Origin: Inia geoffrensis
Lineage: Eukaryota; Chordata; Mammalia; Artiodactyla; Iniidae
Reading direction: 5' to 3'
Length of the DNA: 64,000 nucleotides
Assembly (NCBI GenBank): GCA_036417435.1
Contig: CM070899.1
Span: forward strand, 157,175,494 to 157,239,493
Shown piece after piece: positions 58,249 through 64,000 of this stretch (position 1 is its first letter; the number at the start of each line of letters is the position of its first letter). The translations under genes were made by a program, and so were the position numbers. Under the pieces are notes generated by a model. It was not told the origin of the DNA, did not search any database, and was given only the letters and a program-made list of their open reading frames with translations.

Positions 58249-59182
58249 AAAAGAATAAAAAAACAAAATAAAATTAGAAAGATAAAAAAATATATTAGGA
58301 AAAATAAAAATATAATTGAAACAATTGCAACAAGGTAAAATAAAACCACAAAAGAAAAAAGAAAAAATGTTGGGGGTGCGAACAAGCCAAAAGGAGAGAA
58401 CAATAACAAAGTATAAAGAATAAAATAAAATTAGAAAAATAAAAGATTTATTAGAAAAAATAAAAATAAAAATGAATCAACAACAATGAATCAACAGGGT
58501 AAAACAGAACACCAATCTAAAAGAAAAAAAAAAAAAAAATGTCCTGGCTATGGGGGTCAGAGTTTAGGCAGGGGTGGAACTTAGGCAGCGGTGGGGTTTA
58601 GGGTGGGGTGGAGCTTAGGTGGGGCAACTTTCAAGCGTGGGGCGGGGCCTTTGCTTAGGACCTGCGTGGAAGGGGAGAGACAGCACATCCAAAGGGGGGC
58701 CTCTGGAGTGTGGAGTTCCAGAGCTTGGAGGTAAGGCCTTTGGTGAGGGTGTGGGGCGGGGTTTGGGTTCTTTATAACAGGAGGGAGGCTCTGAGGGCAG
58801 AGGATTAGGCCCGGGAGCCCAACAGGCTCCCTGGTGCCTAAGTGGACAGGGAAAGCGTTGGCCGTGTTCCCTTCCATTCCTCCGTGCCTTTCCCCCACCA
58901 TCTCCCCCAGGGTCTCCCCCGTCCCCGCTGGACCCCTAACCGTGGTGGGTCCCACTGGGTGTAGGAACTCCTCCCCTCGCCCAGCCACCCCTCAGGGACT
59001 CTAGTCCCGTCCCGCCTCCACTCCTCCTCCCCCTCATTCCCCCCACCGTCCCACATCCTTCCTACTTGGTTGCAGGGCACTCCCCTTAGGTGTCCGTGGT
59101 CCCCCACCAGTGCCTGGTAGGTGGCCTAGTTGTGCAAAGATGTGAAACGTCCTCTTAGACCACCATCTTGACTCCGCCCCCA
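58249..59182 (-). mobile_element. L1 5' UTR (younger subfamily), minus strand, 3' part missing
   Basis: Read on the minus strand, it begins near 59182 with 'ggcggagtcaagatggtggt', the L1 transcript start with a YY1-like AAGATGG. It continues through a GC-rich 5' UTR to about 58540 and then a T-rich stretch to about 58250. No ORF1 follows. It therefore consists only of the first 930 bases or so of an L1, meeting the plus-strand L1 tail to tail. The L1 5' UTR normally works as an internal RNA polymerase II promoter, so minus-strand transcription across this junction is conceivable. Confidence 0.78.
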
Positions 59183-59184
59183 TT

Positions 59185-61333
59185 TCACTATTTTGGTGGT
59201 GAATTTTTCCTACTGTTTCAACTGGAGTCATTGGACATTGTCAGGAGGAGATACATCTGAGACAAAAACATAATGTGATACTATGTGACATATAAAGAGT
59301 GTAACTTCACACAGATGTCCCCACAGATTGTAATAGTGCTTGCTACAAGTATGCCCTATGTGCACAGAAATTATGATATACACCTGGCTTGCAGAGACGG
59401 GTGGCTGCGAGAGGCGGGAGTGTCAGTGGATCCTTGTGATGACTCGCCTGCTCCGTCTGGGCTGGGGACTCAGGCAGGAGGACTCCACATCCTTGGATCT
59501 GCTACACACAATTCTCCAGCCTCAAGCCTCCTGCTTGCCTTGAGCTGGCCTTTCCCCAGGGCCAGGCTGGGTGGCCCTTCCCCTCTGCTCACCTGGAAGG
59601 AGCCAGCTCCCGTCCTCCTTCTTGTCCACTCAGAGGGGTGGAGGGAGGCGCCTACAAGCAGGCAGCCCCCACAAACCACCTTTTGGGGGTTCAAGTCCTC
59701 TCTTGTGGATTTCATGAGGCGGAGAGTCCCAGCGGACCTGTGGGTGGTGGTGAGGGTTGGAGAAGCCCAGGTAAGCAGCAATGGAAGGGACATCAGGCAG
59801 CCTGGAACCCCAGCCTGGAGGGCACAGCTCCCACTGCCCCCCTGGCTTGACAGCAGAATGCCTGGATGAGCTCACGATCCCTTTGAACAAGCTTAGTTCT
59901 CCCTGAACATCTTTTTGATCCATATCTTGGGATGATTTCTCCTCCTTGGGGGACTCACAGAGAGGAAATGGTATCAAGAGCCAGCAACCTGGGCACCCAC
60001 GGTACCTCGTGGAGGCTTGGTTTTCTGGAAGCAGCGAGGACCCTCAGTGGTGTTAGGGTGTTAGGGCAAGATAAGGACAGAGAAGCCATGCTCCTTCTGG
60101 GCCTCTGGCTCAGGTTTGTGTGGTAACTTTGGGGTGGGCTCTGAGCCCCCTGCTCCCTGAATCCAAGTCTCCTGCACCCAGCTTCCTATGGAAACTCACC
60201 AAGGCAGAGAAACTCACTGCTTGGGCCCTTAAGCCTGTGGGGTTCCGTCCCTTTGGTGGGATCGAGGGCTTTGCGGGATCGAGGTGCTCTGTCTCCACCC
60301 ACACCCCGCCCATCTTGTGGGGTCCTGAGCAGCAGGCAGATGGGGCCATGTCTTCCTAACCCCTGAGCCGGCCTTTAGGGCACCTCTGTCCAAAGCAGCC
60401 GTGACAGTCAGGGGGCTTTCGTACCTCTGGGCAGGCGGTTAGAGCAGCTGGGGCCACACAGAGCACTGCTTCCGGCCGTGGAGGCAGAGGGGAGGACCAG
60501 GCACCGGACTTTCTCTCCCTCCCTGCATCTGCCCTGGGACCACCACAGTGTTAAGGGAGCACGGGGTCCCATCACCACTCTGGCTGCTATTATGGAAAAG
60601 GAGGCTTGGCAGTGGGGGCAGCAGGGGGAGACTTGCACTGCACACTTTTAATCAATCACAAACCAAGCCGTTGATGAGCAGTGGCCCTGGTGTGTTCTGT
60701 GATAGGATGAGGCCCTCGGGGTGCTCCCCGAAAATCCCTGGTAGACTCCAAGAGCCCTGAGGGCAGGGTGGGTTTTAAGTCTCTCTTGCTCATCTTTGTT
60801 TCTCGGATACCCAATGGGTCCTTAAGAAGCATTTGTCGACTGACTCTATGTTATTCTGGACACAAGGTAGAATTTGTTGTAAAATATGAGTTAAGTGTAC
60901 ATACTTCATTCCTACGTGGCCATTTCTGCTGTTAGTGGGTTCTGGAATCCAGCTCTTACATAATTTAGTGTCTGGTCAAGAAGAAAAGACTCGTAACTCG
61001 CAGTCTTTAGGTGATGAGCTTCTCCCGAGGGCCAAAGTCCCCGTAACCGGTGAGCCCAGGCCACATCTCCATCCTGGGCCAGGTGACAGTCTTCCAGCCC
61101 ACCTCCCTTCTCCTGTCCAAAGGAGAAGCCAGGCAAGGACCCTGCCAGGGACCGGGGCTGCAAGGATTTCCAGGGGGTGGGGGTATATGGAAGGTCTGGG
61201 AGCCAGCAGGGTCTTCATGGGTGGGCCCATGATGAACAGGCTGACAGATGTCCCTTTCCAGGGTCATATGAAAGCTGTGTGGTCAGGAGGGTCCATCCTG
61301 AGAGTTAGGGAGGTGACAAGACTCAAGGCAGGC
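59185..61333. other. GC-rich unique sequence, no gene recognised
   Basis: Open frames of up to 194 codons (59285-59869, plus) and 160 codons (60935-61417, plus) show no domains. Confidence 0.5.
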
Positions 61334-61334
61334 T

Positions 61335-61530
61335 GGTGGCCTGGCTCTGCCTCTCTCTGGATAGGTGACACTGGCAAGTTGTTCAGTTGCACTGAGCCTT
61401 TGTTTTCTCATATGTAGAATGGGGATAATAATAGTGTGTACTTCGTAGCCTTACGGCAAGGTTTGAATAAATGAATTCATATATGTAAAATGCTTCAGCA
61501 GTGCCTGATCCGTGATGGGCATGATGTCAG
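61335..61530 (+). mobile_element. MIR SINE fragment
   Basis: Forward MIR order is clear: 'tggctctgcctctctctgga', 'ttgttttctcatatgtagaa', 'tggggataataatagtgtgt' and 'aatgcttcagcagtgcctga'. It is the best-preserved MIR in the window. Confidence 0.85.
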
Positions 61531-61534
61531 TGCT

Positions 61535-62660
61535 GGCTTTGCTCTCTGGCAGAAGAGGTCAACCCCCAGCCAGTGGCTCCACATTTCTGATGGGTAGCCG
61601 GAGTCGCGTCACACTGCTCACGGCTGGACAGACCCATGGGTGACCTACCCAGAGTGACAGGGCCCAAACCCAAACTTTGGGAGTCATCTCTGACCCAAGG
61701 GTGAGCCCCATAGGCGGTGGAGCATTGGGGGAAGTGGGAGAGAGCAGGAGAGGCAGCGGGACAGCTCCCAGGCCAGCCTTCCTGAAGGTTCCACCGTGCG
61801 CCAGTGAGGAGCGGCTGGGAGGTTGCCCACCGCATCAGCCACAGTCCAGACAGCACTCAGCCCAGAACCCGTGTGTGGGAGGGAGGGTGTGGGGCCTGGG
61901 CAGTGGTGGTTGGGGGGGAGAGCCCTGGGTTAGAGCCAGGATGCAGGCCAGGGAAATGAGGATGGGGCAGAGTGACATCACTGGGCCTCCCTGCTGGGTG
62001 GGACCCCTGTCTCATGGGGACGCAGCCGCACTGGTTCTGAAGGGGATGGGGACTCAGGTGTCAGGGACAGCACTGCCTGGGCTGAGCCCATATGAGAAGT
62101 GGCCCTGGACACGCAGCCGGGCGGCAGGGGCTGGTGACACAGCAGCCGGGCTCTGAAACATTCTCATTATATGACACAGAGCAGGTCATATCAGCACAGA
62201 GCAAGGTTGACAGATTTAGGAAGTCAGAGGGTCCAACCTGCTTGCTCCTGGGAGCGGAAGCCGAGGCCCAGGCGAAAGCACCCAGCAGGGCCCGACCTGC
62301 AGGGACTCACAGGGGCTGGAGGACGTCCCCTGGACCTCGACAGGCCTCTTTGCTGCCTCAGGTCCATTCCCAGCCCTCTTCTTCCACCAGGAGGCTCTGC
62401 ATGAACTCTTTCCAGTTGAAATACTGGCTGGTTGGCAAGAAACTTCCAGGGCTGAGTCTGACTTTTGTCAGAAAGTGGCTGACAGGCCCCACCTGCTGGC
62501 GACAGGCATGGGGAGGGGAGGCCTCGGTGACTTGGTGACTCGGTGACTCGCAGCACCGGCCTGCCAGGCTGACAGCTGGAGCCCGGGGCTGGTCGTGAGC
62601 AGGGCACCTCCTCACCCAGAGCTCCGTAGGCCCATTGCTTTTTCCCCTTCAAATCCCCTC
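61535..62660. other. Unique sequence, no gene recognised
   Basis: About 1.1 kb between a MIR and an L1 tail. Open frames of 109-159 codons occur without domains. Confidence 0.5.
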
Positions 62661-62664
62661 TTTC

Positions 62665-62985
62665 ATAAATGAACTTATCTACAAAACAGAAACAGACTCA
62701 CAGACATAAAGAACAGACTTGTGGTTGCCAAGGGGGAAAGGGAGTGGGGGAGGGATGGACTGGGAGTTTGGGATTAGCAGATGCAAAGTAATATATAAAG
62801 GATGGATGAACAACAAGGTCCTCCTGTATAGCACAGGGAACTATATTCAGTACCCCTGTGATAAACATAATGGAAAAGAATATGCAAAAGAAAATATATA
62901 TTTATGACTGAATCACTTTGCTGTACAGCAGAAATTAACACTACATTGTCAATCAACTATACTTCAATAAAATAAATTTTTAAAA
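62665..62985 (+). mobile_element. L1 3' end (cetartiodactyl type)
   Basis: The copy runs from 'tctacaaaacagaaacagac' to 'tcaactatacttcaataaaa' and an A/T-rich tail. Related to the copies at 15.5 and 28.5 kb but somewhat longer. It is 5' truncated. Confidence 0.88.
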
Positions 62986-62989
62986 TAAA

Positions 62990-64000
62990 TCTCCTTGTTT
63001 CACTCATTACAGAAGCCACACACACATTCACATACCTGGACACAAATGTAAAAGAGAAACCAAGGCCAATTTTTGCTCCATGTTAACTGCTGGTAAGTTA
63101 TGAACTTCCTTAATGGAAAGAAAACTCTGAGAAGCCGCGAGCTTGTGTTTTGCTTCTGACTGTTTCTAGGTGAGCATGATGTGGTGGAAGAGGCCCGGGG
63201 AAGTGGGCAGGTGGGATGGGCGGGGGTCGGGCCCCAACTCTGATCGGAGTCACCAGACTGCCACCTGGTGCTCGGGGTCTTGGCCAGCAAAGGGAGGGGG
63301 CTGCTGGCAGCCAATGACATTCCCTCCACAGTTTCTGCCCCGCACCCTGCACCCACCTCCCCAGGGCCAGGAGCCCGAGGCGGCCGGCTAGGACAGCTGT
63401 CCTAAAACCCAGCAGCTCTCCCAGCCCTCCAGGCCAGGGGAGCCCAGCGCCCACGACGACGAGCTGGGACTAGGATGTCACAGACGTGGGTCTGGAGCAA
63501 GCAGGGTGGGGCGTGAGGGATGAGAAAGTCGGGGGATGAGCATCCCTGTCTCGGGGCAGAGTCCGGCCGTGGAGGGGAGGCTGAGGCCCAGGCCCCCCTC
63601 ACTTGGAGCAGCTTTACAGAAGGAGCTTCTGGGCAAGGCTGTGTCCAGAGCATGGATCCCCAGGGTCCCCCTCCTCTTGTAACTCAGGAAATCATGCAGG
63701 AACTGGGGAGAATCCCCCATCCAGGGGAGGTCCTCCCCAGCTGTTTCCTGAGGACGCCAGGCAGGCAGGCTGACACCTGGGTTTTCTCTGCTGGAGGAGC
63801 TTTTACAGCTGAGACCAGAGCTGGCGTCTTGGCCAAAAGGTCGGGGTCTAGAGGAAGAGATGGAAAGGGGTGCATGGTGACTGGGAGGCAGAGACGAGCT
63901 GGGAGAGTGAGGCGGATGGGAAAGGGGTCTTCTTTCAGTGTGGCCATGAGACAAAATGCCAGCTCCCGGCCCTCTGTGAGGACGGCAGGAAAACACGCCC
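62990..64000. other. Unique sequence to the window end, no gene recognised
   Basis: Open frames of up to 172 codons on the minus strand (63478-63996) lack any domain. A gene entering from the right cannot be excluded. Confidence 0.45.

Overview
The window is mammalian nuclear DNA, almost certainly from a cetacean. The best evidence is nine well-preserved copies of tRNA-derived CHR-type SINEs, most with clear target-site duplications. Their head reads as the familiar 'cttccctggtggcgcag' tRNA-like start, followed by a B-box-like segment and an A tail. I see no ruminant BovB LINE or Bov-tA SINE, no pig PRE-1, no carnivore SINE and no Alu. The L1 3' ends and the L1 5' UTR also look cetartiodactyl. 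The species cannot be fixed from this sequence.

I find no protein-coding gene that I can name. Nearly all open frames are short, lack recognisable domains, and lie in GC-rich unique DNA or inside repeats. The longest, 550 codons on the minus strand at 278-1930, is unusual in length but has no domain I recognise, so it is treated as a finding. The best sign of a gene is a CpG island at about 47.7-48.5 kb. It has a long polypyrimidine tract on one side and possible splice donors on both strands, and may be a promoter and first exon of a gene or lncRNA lying mostly outside the window.

Layout. 0-15 kb: GC-rich, gene-desert-like unique sequence with three SINEs, an ERV LTR, a MIR and an MLT1-type solo LTR. 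15.4-22 kb: a stack of L1 3' segments, several of them nested; one minus-strand L1 carries both a 79-bp mariner-type MITE and a CHR SINE. 23.9-24.4 kb: a 550-bp CAT/CAC trinucleotide array. 25-33.4 kb: SINEs, MLT1, L1 3' ends and a decayed ERVL-like provirus with a pol remnant. 35.4 kb: a complete Tigger-like MITE. 36-47 kb: mostly unique, with a solo ERV LTR, an MLT1 LTR, a CA/CT array and old L1. 47.5-50.5 kb: the CpG island and a homeodomain-motif-rich unique segment. 53.5-59.2 kb: a hAT remnant, then an L1 5' half on the plus strand meeting an inverted L1 5' UTR tail to tail, with both 3' halves missing. 59.2-64 kb: unique sequence with one MIR and one L1 3' end.

No genes can be shown to work together here. 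The window is best read as an intergenic or intronic record of successive retroposon insertions around one candidate regulatory island. Repeat family names come from sequence resemblance recognised by eye and should be confirmed with RepeatMasker.
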